Below are positions 1 through 7,737 of a stretch of DNA of 34,928 nucleotides, one piece after another. This stretch comes from Phycisphaerales bacterium (GTDB lineage: Bacteria > Planctomycetota > Phycisphaerae > WQYP01). Each line of letters opens with the position of its first letter. Position 1 is the stretch's first letter. Where the stretch lies: NCBI GenBank assembly GCA_027313145.1, contig DAHVEJ010000020.1, forward strand, positions 1 through 34,928. The letters run 5' to 3'. The position numbers and the translations under genes are program-made. A model generated the notes under the pieces. It had not been told where the DNA came from, did no database searches, and saw only the letters and a list, made by a program, of their open reading frames with translations.

Positions 1-271
1 CGGTTTTCGCCGCTGCTTCTTGCATCTGGGACTTTTGCGGCCAATCAATCCTAATATTTTGGCGTGACAGAGCACTAGCTCAATGCGGAAGCGTTGAGTT
101 CTCGGCGCGATGCGTTTGAAATGTCAGAAATAATTACCCCGGCGCGATTCGCGTGGTGCACGCCTGGCGGCAAGTGAGGAAATTTGAAAATCCGGTAATA
201 TCATGGACTTACAGGCGTTAAGGCTTGTACGCCGCGCAAATAGCGCGGATGGATGAGAAAGTTCTTGGCCC

Positions 272-907
272 ATGCGAAGCGTTTTGCGTAATTCCCTTGC
301 CCCTGTTATGTGGATCGTCTTTTTCTCCTGTTTTGCCGGCTTGACTGGCTGCGCCACGTTGCGCGTTACGCAGCCACCGGAAACGGCCGATGAGCAGTTT
401 TTGTTATCCAGAGCGGCCTCGCTGGCGATCAGCAAAATTTCTGTAGCTAACTTACGCGACCGGCTGGTATATGTCAGCGTGCATTTTGTCAACGCGGGAA
501 TACCCGGCCACAACTACCTGGAATCGGATTTGCGTTCCCACCTGCTCAAAAGCGGCGTGCGGTTGACCAATACACGCGTCAAGGCGCAAATTGTGTTGGA
601 GGTGCGCTGTGGAGCATTGGGAATTAATCAAGCCAATTCGTTCATTGGTATTCCCGCCATTGCCTTCGGCAACTACACCGGTGGCTCAAATTTTTCGCTG
701 CCGGTGGTTTTGCCGCAGATTTCCATTTTACAGAACACCACGCAAAAAGGTTACGCCAGCGTCGCGTATGTGGCGTATTGGCGAAGCAGTGGCGAAATTG
801 TCGCCAGTTCCGGACCGTTTGTAGGCCGAACCTATCGCCACGACTGGTGGTTTTTGGGCTTTGGGCCTGAAACTTCGGGGAATATTCCGCCAGCACTGCA
901 CCAGTAA
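272..907 (+). CDS. DUF6655-like lipoprotein
   Basis: A 211-aa exported lipoprotein. A hydrophobic stretch at residues 9-25 ends in a lipobox (LTGC, about residues 24-27), so the mature protein should be lipid-anchored at the cysteine. The rest has the layout I associate with the DUF6655 family of planctomycete lipoproteins: an early 'EQxLLSxA' segment, a 'YLESDLRxHLLxSG' segment, a 'FIGIPAI' turn, and an 'ILQNTTQKGYASVAYVAY' segment before the C-terminus. No enzymatic motif is visible and the function is unknown. The ATG at 272 is the first one giving a full signal sequence; no strong Shine-Dalgarno precedes it. It lies 59 bp upstream of the AsmA-like gene on the same strand, so co-transcription is possible. 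Family assignment is from memory of the pattern; the lipoprotein call is firm. Confidence 0.75.
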   Translation: MRSVLRNSLAPVMWIVFFSCFAGLTGCATLRVTQPPETADEQFLLSRAASLAISKISVANLRDRLVYVSVHFVNAGIPGHNYLESDLRSHLLKSGVRLTNTRVKAQIVLEVRCGALGINQANSFIGIPAIAFGNYTGGSNFSLPVVLPQISILQNTTQKGYASVAYVAYWRSSGEIVASSGPFVGRTYRHDWWFLGFGPETSGNIPPALHQ

Positions 908-966
908 GTTATACATTCCGCATTGCGGCGGGCGAATGGTAATGTAAGAAACGGCTCTTTGAGAGC

Positions 967-3900
967 ATGCAAATGACGGAACCTTTAACCAGCGATCGAA
1001 CCACGCAGCCCGTGTCCGGGCGAAGACACCATCCGTTATGGACGCTGTCGGCAATCGTGTTGCTCTTGGCAGCGCTATTGGCGACAGGTGTCTGGATTGC
1101 CGCGCCACGGATTTTAAACAGCGCCACGGTTCAGAGCTATGTACTAAACAAAATTCAATCCCGCCTGGGCCTGCGAATTGATGTCAAAACCATGGATATT
1201 GGCCTGACAGGCAAAACCACGTTTACTGATGTGCGCATCGGTCTGCCATTGCGCCATTGGCCCTTTGCCCGAATTCCAACATTGACCATTACCCACAATG
1301 CCGTTGTCTGGCTGCTGCTGACCGGGAAGTTGGGAATTACCAATATTTCCGCCACCAGTCCCCGCGTGATTCTGCACCAGGGGGATGAAGGCCGATGGAA
1401 CCTGCCGGCGGCATGGCAGGACTTGCGTCTGGCTTGGCAAGGCTGGAAACTGCGGCACCCCGGGGCGGACTTAGCCTCGGTGGGTCTGCCGCGCGTCGTG
1501 ATTCATCACGGCACGCTTCTGGTGGAATTAACGCACCAACCGGAAATGGCCATTGATAATATCGAATTTAAGGGCGTACCCACCAGTGCCCTGACTTGGC
1601 GGTTCTCCTTAAATGCGGCATCGACCCAAGTGCCGCAGTCGCATTTACTGGCGCAGGGCGTATTGGTTCCCGGTCAATCCTGGCTGCACAGCATTCATGT
1701 GCAGGCCACGGGGTTGGGGCCATGGCTCAAACGGGTGTGGCCGACCTGGAGCGGGGCAGCATCGGTGAGTGCCCAATTGCGCGGGCGGGTGTTAAATAAT
1801 GCGCTTAGTGAGCGACTCAATGATGTGCGTATTGATATCGGAAACTTTGGCCTTCATGGCAACGCTCAGGCGCAATATGCCGGGGATCATTGGCAGATTA
1901 ATCCGGAAAATGTTGGCATTCGGGTGGGTTATTTAAGTGTGCCGGTGAATATTTATCGGGGGCAAATCTGGGCGGATAGCCGCGGATTTCATGTTAAAGG
2001 AGTTCGGGCGGATCTGGCGGGTGGCGGTCTACATCTATCGGGCGTGATGAATCCAGCGGAGCAATCCGCATCGGTAACGGCGGCGTGGCACGGTATTTCC
2101 CTGTTTGGAACCGAAATGCAAAGCGGCACATTAAGCGGCTCATTAAGCTCTCCCTGGCCGGGCAGGCGCGTGGTGGGGGTGCATATAACCAGCAGCGGCC
2201 AGTCCCGCTATGGCGCGTGGAATACGACGGTAACGGTCTCCGCACAGGGAAAATTCCATGGCCTTATGAATTGGCAGCTTGAGGCACCCCAGCTTTCCTG
2301 GCAGCACACCAGACTTGTAACACTCAAGGGATTACACGCTGCGGGAACATTTAACGCTGGCCAAGTATCCGTTACCCATGCCACACTGGCTTCGGATCCG
2401 TATTTAGACCTGCACGGATTATACAATCCCGTGCTGGGGCTTTGGCGCCTGCACCTGCGGGCCAGTGCCGCGAGCATTCCCATGCTCAAGCTGCCGACCG
2501 ATGTTCATGTGCATATCAGCGCATACGGCAATTCCGGCGGAATGCAGTTGGAAAATCTGTTGGTGAAAAGTCCAGTTTGGAGTTTGGCGGCCAGCGGCAA
2601 TTGTATATTTTCCGGAAATTATCCAACCCATCTGATTCTCACGGTCACAGGTATTCCGCTGGTTAATCATAAAACTAAAGCCAACGCCGGCTGGTCCTTA
2701 GGCGGACTGATCTCAGGAAAACTCCTGGCGGACGGCGGGGTTATGCCGCTGGCGTTGCATCTGGATGGTCGCTTGGCCGGCACGCATTTTACGGTCAACC
2801 ATCACCTGCTGGCGCTGCCGCGGGTACACGTAGTGGGCCAACTGACCCGGAAAAAAATTATACTCGTGGCCAATCCGGTGGCGGTGCTGGGCGGCCAGAT
2901 TGCCGTGCGGTTTGACGCCAATACGGCTGGTCAGCTTGCGGGGCTAACCTTGAAAACCCAACACATTTCCGCAGCGGCCGTGGCGGGGCTGCTTTTGCCT
3001 GCGCCGCCGGTCGGTTTGAGCGGGTATGCCGGGATGAACCTGCAGATCAGCGTACCGGGGCGCGATCTGCAAAGGACCCGTGTGCGGGGCGAAATCTCTG
3101 TGTATCATCTGATTATACCGGTTCCCAAAGCGCTGATCGCTCCAATTGATATTGTCCACGGCAGCGCTACACTTAGCTATAGCAACGGGATATTGTCACT
3201 CAAGCCGATCAAACTCATGGGTGCCGGTGCAACCGCAACCGCCAGCGCACACTGGACCCAGTTCAATCCAGCCGATATCGATATGAAATTGAACATCTCG
3301 GATTGGCCGGCGAATATTCCCTCGGTGCAGCTTGATACGCTGGTGTCCGGCGCACTGACCGGACGCTATAACTGGCGCAATGCGGGCATCCACGGTACCG
3401 GTGATTTGAATGCGACGATATTCCAACATCTGCTACCCGTGGGCCTGGCGGCAACGCATGTGATCGCGACGGGGCGGATCATTTCCATCCTGCATACGTC
3501 GCTGGATTTAATGGGCAACACCCTTAAAGGGCAGGGGAGTTGGAATATCGATCAGCCCTTAAAAAGTTCCGGCGTATTTAAATGCCGCCTGCCGAACCCC
3601 AAACCACTGCTGCGGGGATATTCCTGGGCCAAGGGATTGGCGGGAACATTTGCCGGTAATATTGTTCTGGGGCCGACGACCGGCGCGCATCCGCTGGCAC
3701 CGCTGGAATTGCGGGTAAATCTCGATGCGCAGAAAGCCAGGCTGGACGCCATTGAGCTGGGTTCACTGAACATGCACGCATTTATCAGCGATCATGCGAT
3801 TTTGCTGGATCGATCTCAATTGGCGTTTGCGGGGGGCACGATGCACCTGTGGGCCCGTGTTTCCCGGCATCATGCGGGGCTGCTTTCTTCGGATACAAGC

Positions 3901-4503
3901 TTGACCTTTGACAACATTAGTCTCGATCAACTAACCCGCACGGTGATTCCGAAAGCCCGCCCGATGCCGGGACTGCTGTCGGGACATCTTACGGCGGTGG
4001 CGCTATCCAATAACTGGCGCAACGCCATCGGTTCCGGCGATTTAAAAATTTCGCAGTCGAATTTGGCAGGCTCCACTATTATGGCGTCCGTATATCGACT
4101 CATGAATGTTCGTTTGGTGAGCCAAAAGCCCAGTGGCACGGGTGAAGCTCGCTGGCGCATTGACGGCGGCAATGCGCAAATTACCTATCTGCATTATTTT
4201 GATCGGGGCGTGGAAATTCTGGGGGCGGGCGAACTGCAGAATATATGGAGTATGCCCCAAAGCCCGCTCAATGGATACGTGATCGGCACGGTGCGGCCAT
4301 TTAAGAACCTGCATATTCCATTTATCCCGCAGGCCAAATCCATCCTTAATGCCCTGGAATCCAGTGTCAGCACCGTGCAGGTGGCGGGCACCTGGGCGCA
4401 TCCGACAACCACGCCGGTGGTGTTTAAGAATCTTGGAACCGCGATCAAGGAAATATTTGTCAATGCCATCGTGGGCAACCCATCGGCATCCAGCGGAAAC
4501 TGA
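967..4503 (+). CDS. AsmA-like family envelope protein (very large)
   Basis: A 1178-aa protein with one N-terminal membrane helix (residues about 24-47) followed by a long periplasmic-type region. That region is made of short repeating beta segments rich in 'G.L.L.G', 'v.l.a...' and 'h.SG...' patterns, as in AsmA, DUF3971 and TamB proteins. The first 100 residues after the helix (…VQSYVLNKIQSRLGL…VKTMDIGLTGK) match the usual AsmA start, where the protein leaves the membrane. The C-terminal 150 residues (GxARWRIDGG…ITYLHYF) resemble the end of planctomycete AsmA-like proteins. Known relatives act in outer-membrane lipid transport or assembly; that role is inferred here. Initiation could be at 967 or six bases later (second ATG in frame). 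The stop is 1 nt from the stop of the opposite-strand M42 peptidase, so the two genes converge with no room for a classical terminator. Confidence 0.8.
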   Translation: MQMTEPLTSDRTTQPVSGRRHHPLWTLSAIVLLLAALLATGVWIAAPRILNSATVQSYVLNKIQSRLGLRIDVKTMDIGLTGKTTFTDVRIGLPLRHWPFARIPTLTITHNAVVWLLLTGKLGITNISATSPRVILHQGDEGRWNLPAAWQDLRLAWQGWKLRHPGADLASVGLPRVVIHHGTLLVELTHQPEMAIDNIEFKGVPTSALTWRFSLNAASTQVPQSHLLAQGVLVPGQSWLHSIHVQATGLGPWLKRVWPTWSGAASVSAQLRGRVLNNALSERLNDVRIDIGNFGLHGNAQAQYAGDHWQINPENVGIRVGYLSVPVNIYRGQIWADSRGFHVKGVRADLAGGGLHLSGVMNPAEQSASVTAAWHGISLFGTEMQSGTLSGSLSSPWPGRRVVGVHITSSGQSRYGAWNTTVTVSAQGKFHGLMNWQLEAPQLSWQHTRLVTLKGLHAAGTFNAGQVSVTHATLASDPYLDLHGLYNPVLGLWRLHLRASAASIPMLKLPTDVHVHISAYGNSGGMQLENLLVKSPVWSLAASGNCIFSGNYPTHLILTVTGIPLVNHKTKANAGWSLGGLISGKLLADGGVMPLALHLDGRLAGTHFTVNHHLLALPRVHVVGQLTRKKIILVANPVAVLGGQIAVRFDANTAGQLAGLTLKTQHISAAAVAGLLLPAPPVGLSGYAGMNLQISVPGRDLQRTRVRGEISVYHLIIPVPKALIAPIDIVHGSATLSYSNGILSLKPIKLMGAGATATASAHWTQFNPADIDMKLNISDWPANIPSVQLDTLVSGALTGRYNWRNAGIHGTGDLNATIFQHLLPVGLAATHVIATGRIISILHTSLDLMGNTLKGQGSWNIDQPLKSSGVFKCRLPNPKPLLRGYSWAKGLAGTFAGNIVLGPTTGAHPLAPLELRVNLDAQKARLDAIELGSLNMHAFISDHAILLDRSQLAFAGGTMHLWARVSRHHAGLLSSDTSLTFDNISLDQLTRTVIPKARPMPGLLSGHLTAVALSNNWRNAIGSGDLKISQSNLAGSTIMASVYRLMNVRLVSQKPSGTGEARWRIDGGNAQITYLHYFDRGVEILGAGELQNIWSMPQSPLNGYVIGTVRPFKNLHIPFIPQAKSILNALESSVSTVQVAGTWAHPTTTPVVFKNLGTAIKEIFVNAIVGNPSASSGN

Positions 4504-4504
4504 C

Positions 4505-5533
4505 TTAAGCTCCCAGCCAGGCCGCCAGCAGATCGCGTGCGCCATGGAGATCATCGCGGTGTACCATTTCTGTAACGGTATGGATGTACCGTGTGGGGAT
4601 GCTCAACGTGATGGTGCGATAGCCCGTGCGGCTGCGTTGCATGGCTCCCGCATCGGTCCCGCCAAGCGGTAATAATTCCAACTGATAGGCGATTTTCTCT
4701 TTCTTGGCGGTCTGAACAAAGCTGTCCACCAGCGACCGATCGCTGATGGATGCTCCGTCCATTATTTTGATGCCCACGCCCTTGCCCGCATGCGTGACCG
4801 TCTGGTCATCAGGAATCCCGGGCGTATCACAGGCCAGTGTGGTGTCCAGAGCGATGGCGATATCCGGTTCCAGACCGAACGTCGCCGGGCCGGCTCCGCG
4901 CAGGCCGACTTCTTCCTGCACCGTAAAGACCACATAAATATCATAGCTCGTTTTTTTCACCCGTTGAATCGCCCGCACCGCCGTCCACACGGCCGCCCGA
5001 TTGTCCATAGCCTGGCCGCAGACAAAATCCCCAATTTGCGCAAAGTCACGCACCAGCGTGACCGGGTCACCCACCTGTACAAGTTCTTTTACCTTCTTGC
5101 CCGGCAAGCCAACATCCACCATAAAATCGCTGACCAAAAATTGCTTCTTGCGATCTTCCTCCGAGGCAATATGAATTGGTTTCCCCGCCGGGTTCATGAC
5201 ACCAGGCAGATTTTTGCGCCCCTGCACCAGCACACGGTTGGCGGATAAATTTCGCGTATCAAAACCGCCCGCGTTATGCACGCGGATAAATCCTTTGTCA
5301 TCCACAAATCGGACATAAAACCCGATTTGATCCATGTGCGCCGCGATCATCACCTTCTGCGGCGCATGGCTGCCGGAAGTTTTCGATGCTTTTTTCAGGC
5401 ATATCAAACTGCCCAGTTTGTCCACCCGCACCTCATCAAATAGTCCGTGAATTTCCTGTTTTATCACCTCTCGAACCAATTCTTCCCGGCCGGGCACGCC
5501 CGGTGTTTCACTAAGCAATTTCAGAAATTCCAT
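4505..5533 (-). CDS. M42 family metallopeptidase (glutamyl/leucyl aminopeptidase type)
   Basis: A 342-aa cytoplasmic di-metal aminopeptidase of the M42 family (FrvX/YsdC/TET type), expected to trim peptides and to assemble into large hollow oligomers. The metal and catalytic residues are all present: H66 (AAHMDQIG), D177 (AMDNRA), E207/E208 (VQEEVGLRG), D230 (ALDTT) and H318 (IHTVTEM). Length is normal for the family. The ATG at 5533 is preceded by GGAG about 9 nt upstream, which supports this start. It is convergent with the AsmA-like gene and separated from it by one base. The 208 bp upstream contain a small tandem duplication of 'taaccgccgaag'. There is no sign of truncation. Confidence 0.93.
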   Translation of the reverse strand: MEFLKLLSETPGVPGREELVREVIKQEIHGLFDEVRVDKLGSLICLKKASKTSGSHAPQKVMIAAHMDQIGFYVRFVDDKGFIRVHNAGGFDTRNLSANRVLVQGRKNLPGVMNPAGKPIHIASEEDRKKQFLVSDFMVDVGLPGKKVKELVQVGDPVTLVRDFAQIGDFVCGQAMDNRAAVWTAVRAIQRVKKTSYDIYVVFTVQEEVGLRGAGPATFGLEPDIAIALDTTLACDTPGIPDDQTVTHAGKGVGIKIMDGASISDRSLVDSFVQTAKKEKIAYQLELLPLGGTDAGAMQRSRTGYRTITLSIPTRYIHTVTEMVHRDDLHGARDLLAAWLGA

Positions 5534-5679
5534 CGCCGTATCTCCAAATCAACACCTTCCGGCGTGCCATCACGCACCGGTTAAGTTCTGAATTATCGAC
5601 GATATCCCCCGCTTGGCAAGGTAACCGCCGAAGTAACCGCCGAAGTCTGCCATAGCGGATTTATTGCCAGTCCGGATTC

Positions 5680-5708
5680 TGGAACGCCCCGCTGCCCTCT
5701 GATACAAT
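5680..5708 (+). promoter_or_regulatory. Candidate sigma-70 promoter for the PEBP gene
   Basis: TGGAAC (5680-5685), a 17-nt spacer and TACAAT (5703-5708) lie about 34 nt upstream of the PEBP start codon. The -10 matches consensus at 5 of 6 positions and the -35 at only about 3 of 6. A GGAG ribosome binding site follows about 8 nt before the ATG. Reasonable but unproven. Confidence 0.45.
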
Positions 5709-5741
5709 TAACACTCACTGGTTTTTCACGGAGCCTTCGCC

Positions 5742-6323
5742 ATGAAACAATCCCGTTGTATCATGACTGTAATACCTGCGATAAACGCCATGATCTTCGG
5801 CATGGCGATTTGCCTGGCTACGAACATAACCGCTCGGGCGGCCGGCCCGGCCCAACAGGCTATGACCTTAACTTCTTCGGCGTTTAAGAATCATGCGACC
5901 ATGCCCGCACAATTCACCGCTGACGGCAAGGATGTTTCCCCGCCCCTGGCGTGGAGCCACATACCGCGAAAAACCGTTTCGCTTGTGGTGGTGATGATAG
6001 ACCCCGATGCGCCGGGGCCTCTGGCGTTTCGCCACTGGATGATCATTAATATCCCACCGACCGCCAAAGGATTGCCGGAAAATTTACCGCACACCAAGCG
6101 GATCGCCAAACTGCCCTCCGCCCGACAGGGAAAAAATTCCTTCGGGCAATTCGGCTATGGCGGCCCCGCACCGCCGCCCGGCCCCGCGCACCATTACCGC
6201 ATTATGCTCTACGCCCTGAGCCGCAAATTACTATTCGCCCCCGATTGCCTGCCCTGCCTGCAACATGCCATGGCCGGCTACATCTTAGCCCAAGCAACCC
6301 TTCATGTGCATTACGGGCGGTAA
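5742..6323 (+). CDS. Secreted YbhB/YbcL-family (PEBP-like) protein
   Basis: A 193-aa protein with an N-terminal signal sequence (hydrophobic residues about 10-30, 'ARAAG' cleavage region near 32-35) and a complete phosphatidylethanolamine-binding-protein fold. Diagnostic motifs: DVSPPLAW, the ligand-pocket DPDAPGP, FRHWMIINI, and GYGGPAPPPGPAHHY followed by YRIMLYAL. Members bind small anionic ligands; the bacterial role is not well defined, and no catalytic claim is made. The start at 5742 is supported by GGAG upstream. Unusual detail: a C-terminal CLPC pair that could form a disulfide after export. Its stop lies 1 nt from the stop of the convergent radical SAM gene, the second such tight convergence in this window. 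Confidence 0.9.
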   Translation: MKQSRCIMTVIPAINAMIFGMAICLATNITARAAGPAQQAMTLTSSAFKNHATMPAQFTADGKDVSPPLAWSHIPRKTVSLVVVMIDPDAPGPLAFRHWMIINIPPTAKGLPENLPHTKRIAKLPSARQGKNSFGQFGYGGPAPPPGPAHHYRIMLYALSRKLLFAPDCLPCLQHAMAGYILAQATLHVHYGR

Positions 6324-6324
6324 T

Positions 6325-7383
6325 TCAACTGAAAAGTCCCAGTTGGGTGCCGGGTCGGCGAAATGAGGTTTTGGACATGGTGGGATAATGGGTTTGCAAT
6401 CCCGCTCGCCGGGCGGATAGCTCAAAGAGAGTTTCAATCTGGTCCGCAAAAATCCCTTCACCCTTCATGCGCGTGGCAAAATTGGAATCGTTGAGTTTAC
6501 CGTCCCGCATGGATCGGATGCGGTTAAGAATTTTTGCCGCCCGGTCCGGCTTATGCTGCTGGAGCCACGTTTGGAATAAATCCTTAACCGCATACGGCAG
6601 CCGCACCGGCGTATAGCCGGCGAATGTCGCACCAGCCGCCGCGGCGGCTTTAAGAATATCCGGCATCTGTTCATCGGTTAAGCCCGGTATCACCGGCGCT
6701 ACCAGTACTCCCGTTGGAATGCCGGCTTGTGACAACGCGGTAATCGCCGCCAGGCGACGGCGTGGCGAACTCGTGCGCGGCTCCATCATTGTGATCAATT
6801 CCGTTTGCAGCGTGGTAATGGAGATAAACACCGCCACCGCATGATGGCCGGCCAATTCACCCAGCAGATCAATATCGCGGGTAATGAGATGATTTTTCGT
6901 GATGATCGAAACCGGATTTCTAAATTCCGCCAGCACTTCCAGACAACCGCGTGTGATGCGGAGCGTACGTTCCACGGGTTGATAACAATCGGTAACACTG
7001 GCCATGGAAATAAGTTCTCCCTGCCAGCTTTTGTGCATCAGCTTTTGCCGCAGCAATTCCGGCGCATTGTATTTGACCAGAATTTTACTTTCAAAATCCA
7101 GCCCGGCGGAATATCCCAGTGTTTCATGCGTGGGCCGGGCATAGCAGTAAATGCAGCCATGCTCGCAACCGCGGTATGGATTAAGACTGAACCGAAACCC
7201 GATATCCGGGCTGTCATTTTCAGAAATAATGGATTTGCTGTGATCCGGAATAAGTTCTGTGCGTACAGCGGCCACGGAGGGTTCGTCGGCATCCGGATGA
7301 GATTCATAGTGTGCCGCCTCGAAGCGGTTAGCCGGATTACCATCCGCACCGCGTCCGTGAATGGGTAAAGAAACGTCCCGCAT
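6325..7383 (-). CDS. PA0069/Rv2578c-family radical SAM protein
   Basis: A 352-aa radical S-adenosylmethionine protein of the PA0069 family, distantly related to spore photoproduct lyase-like enzymes; substrate unknown. The [4Fe-4S] cluster motif CEHGCIYC (C73, C77, C80) is intact and is preceded by the family's N-terminal 'GRGADGNPANRFE' segment and 'NPYRGCEHGC'. The reading frame stays open 30 codons further upstream, but the family start motif and an ATG at 7383 make that the likely initiation codon. No Shine-Dalgarno is visible. Instead a perfect TATAAT ends 6 nt before the ATG, which would place the transcription start at or next to the A of the start codon (leaderless message). Convergent with the PEBP gene. 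Confidence 0.92.
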   Translation of the reverse strand: MRDVSLPIHGRGADGNPANRFEAAHYESHPDADEPSVAAVRTELIPDHSKSIISENDSPDIGFRFSLNPYRGCEHGCIYCYARPTHETLGYSAGLDFESKILVKYNAPELLRQKLMHKSWQGELISMASVTDCYQPVERTLRITRGCLEVLAEFRNPVSIITKNHLITRDIDLLGELAGHHAVAVFISITTLQTELITMMEPRTSSPRRRLAAITALSQAGIPTGVLVAPVIPGLTDEQMPDILKAAAAAGATFAGYTPVRLPYAVKDLFQTWLQQHKPDRAAKILNRIRSMRDGKLNDSNFATRMKGEGIFADQIETLFELSARRAGLQTHYPTMSKTSFRRPGTQLGLFS

Positions 7384-7389
7384 GAACGC

Positions 7390-7395
7390 ATTATA
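7390..7395 (-). promoter_or_regulatory. TATAAT box, probable leaderless promoter of the radical SAM gene
   Basis: On the minus strand TATAAT is followed by GCGTTC and then the ATG. Spacing predicts transcription starting at the start codon. The -35 region is poor (CTGGTG-like). Confidence 0.4.
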
Positions 7396-7426
7396 CCAAT
7401 AAAAAGACCTCCACCAGGATGCCGTG

Positions 7427-7588
7427 AGAGCGGGAGAGTTTCGAACCCTTGTTACAAGGGCGGACCAGCACAACGCATCGGCTCAAGACTTCCACAACTG
7501 TCGCGATAAATCGCGACCAGGCTTGTCCATCGTTCCGACACCCGGGGTCCTGTACAATGCTCATCGGTCCGAAGCATTAGGCCGCTCT
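7427..7588 (-). ncRNA. Candidate structured RNA with tRNA-like acceptor stem and T-arm
   Basis: A 162-nt stretch on the minus strand begins with AGAGCGG (7588-7582) and ends with CCGCTCT (7433-7427), a perfect 7-bp acceptor-type stem. Directly before the 3' half is a tRNA-like T-arm: stem AAGGG, loop TTCGAAA, stem CTCTC, with the conserved G53-C61 pair, T54, T55, C56 and A58, and one A-C mismatch. Inside, CGGACC near the 5' side can pair with GGTCCG near the 3' side (6 bp). GTCGCGA-TTTA-TCGCGAC forms a perfect hairpin, AATGCT/AGCATT another, and CCCTTG-TAA-CAAGGG a third that competes with the T-arm. A promoter-like pair lies upstream (7617-7645) and a TCTTTTTATT tract about 20 nt downstream. 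It has no encoded CCA, no anticodon arm and no tag-peptide frame, so it is neither a plain tRNA nor a recognisable tmRNA. Bacterial Y RNAs (YrlA type), which carry tRNA-like modules, are one comparison. Family unassigned. Confidence 0.45.
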
Positions 7589-7616
7589 AGCACGAACAAG
7601 GCAGAGGTCATTGATC

Positions 7617-7645
7617 TTTGTACACTTATTGGGCGCAAAAGGCAA
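7617..7645 (-). promoter_or_regulatory. Candidate promoter for the tRNA-like RNA
   Basis: Minus-strand TTGCCT (7645-7640), 17-nt spacer, TACAAA (7622-7617). Each box matches consensus at about 4 of 6 positions. Transcription would start near 7610, some 20 nt before the 5' end of the acceptor stem, as for a precursor that is trimmed. Confidence 0.35.
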
Positions 7646-7679
7646 ATCCTTTCGACACGCTCCGCTGGCTGTCTGCCAT

Positions 7680-7701
7680 ATCCTGAACTGTGGCTCAGGA
7701 T
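7680..7701 (-). terminator. Hairpin downstream of the alpha-galactosidase gene
   Basis: ATCCTGA (7680-7686) and TCAGGAT (7695-7701) form a perfect 7-bp stem with an 8-nt loop, 37 nt beyond the stop codon of the minus-strand alpha-galactosidase. No U-tract follows, so intrinsic termination is not assured; it may only stabilise the 3' end. Confidence 0.3.
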
Positions 7702-7737
7702 CGCCCGCTGCCAATGAGCCGGATTATCGCCTTAATA

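Noticed and set aside
7384-7473. Longer N-terminus of the radical SAM protein
   Set aside because: The extra 30 residues are not family-like and would start upstream of the TATAAT box that serves the gene.
7427-7588. tmRNA or intron-containing tRNA
   Set aside because: The T-arm and acceptor fit, but there is no tag-peptide frame, no conserved 5' tmRNA segment, no anticodon arm and the length is only 162 nt.
7427-7588. Small minus-strand protein through the tRNA-like interval
   Set aside because: A 57-codon frame exists, but its sequence looks like the shadow typically produced by translating a T-loop (GGTTCGAA), and the RNA structure explains the conservation better.
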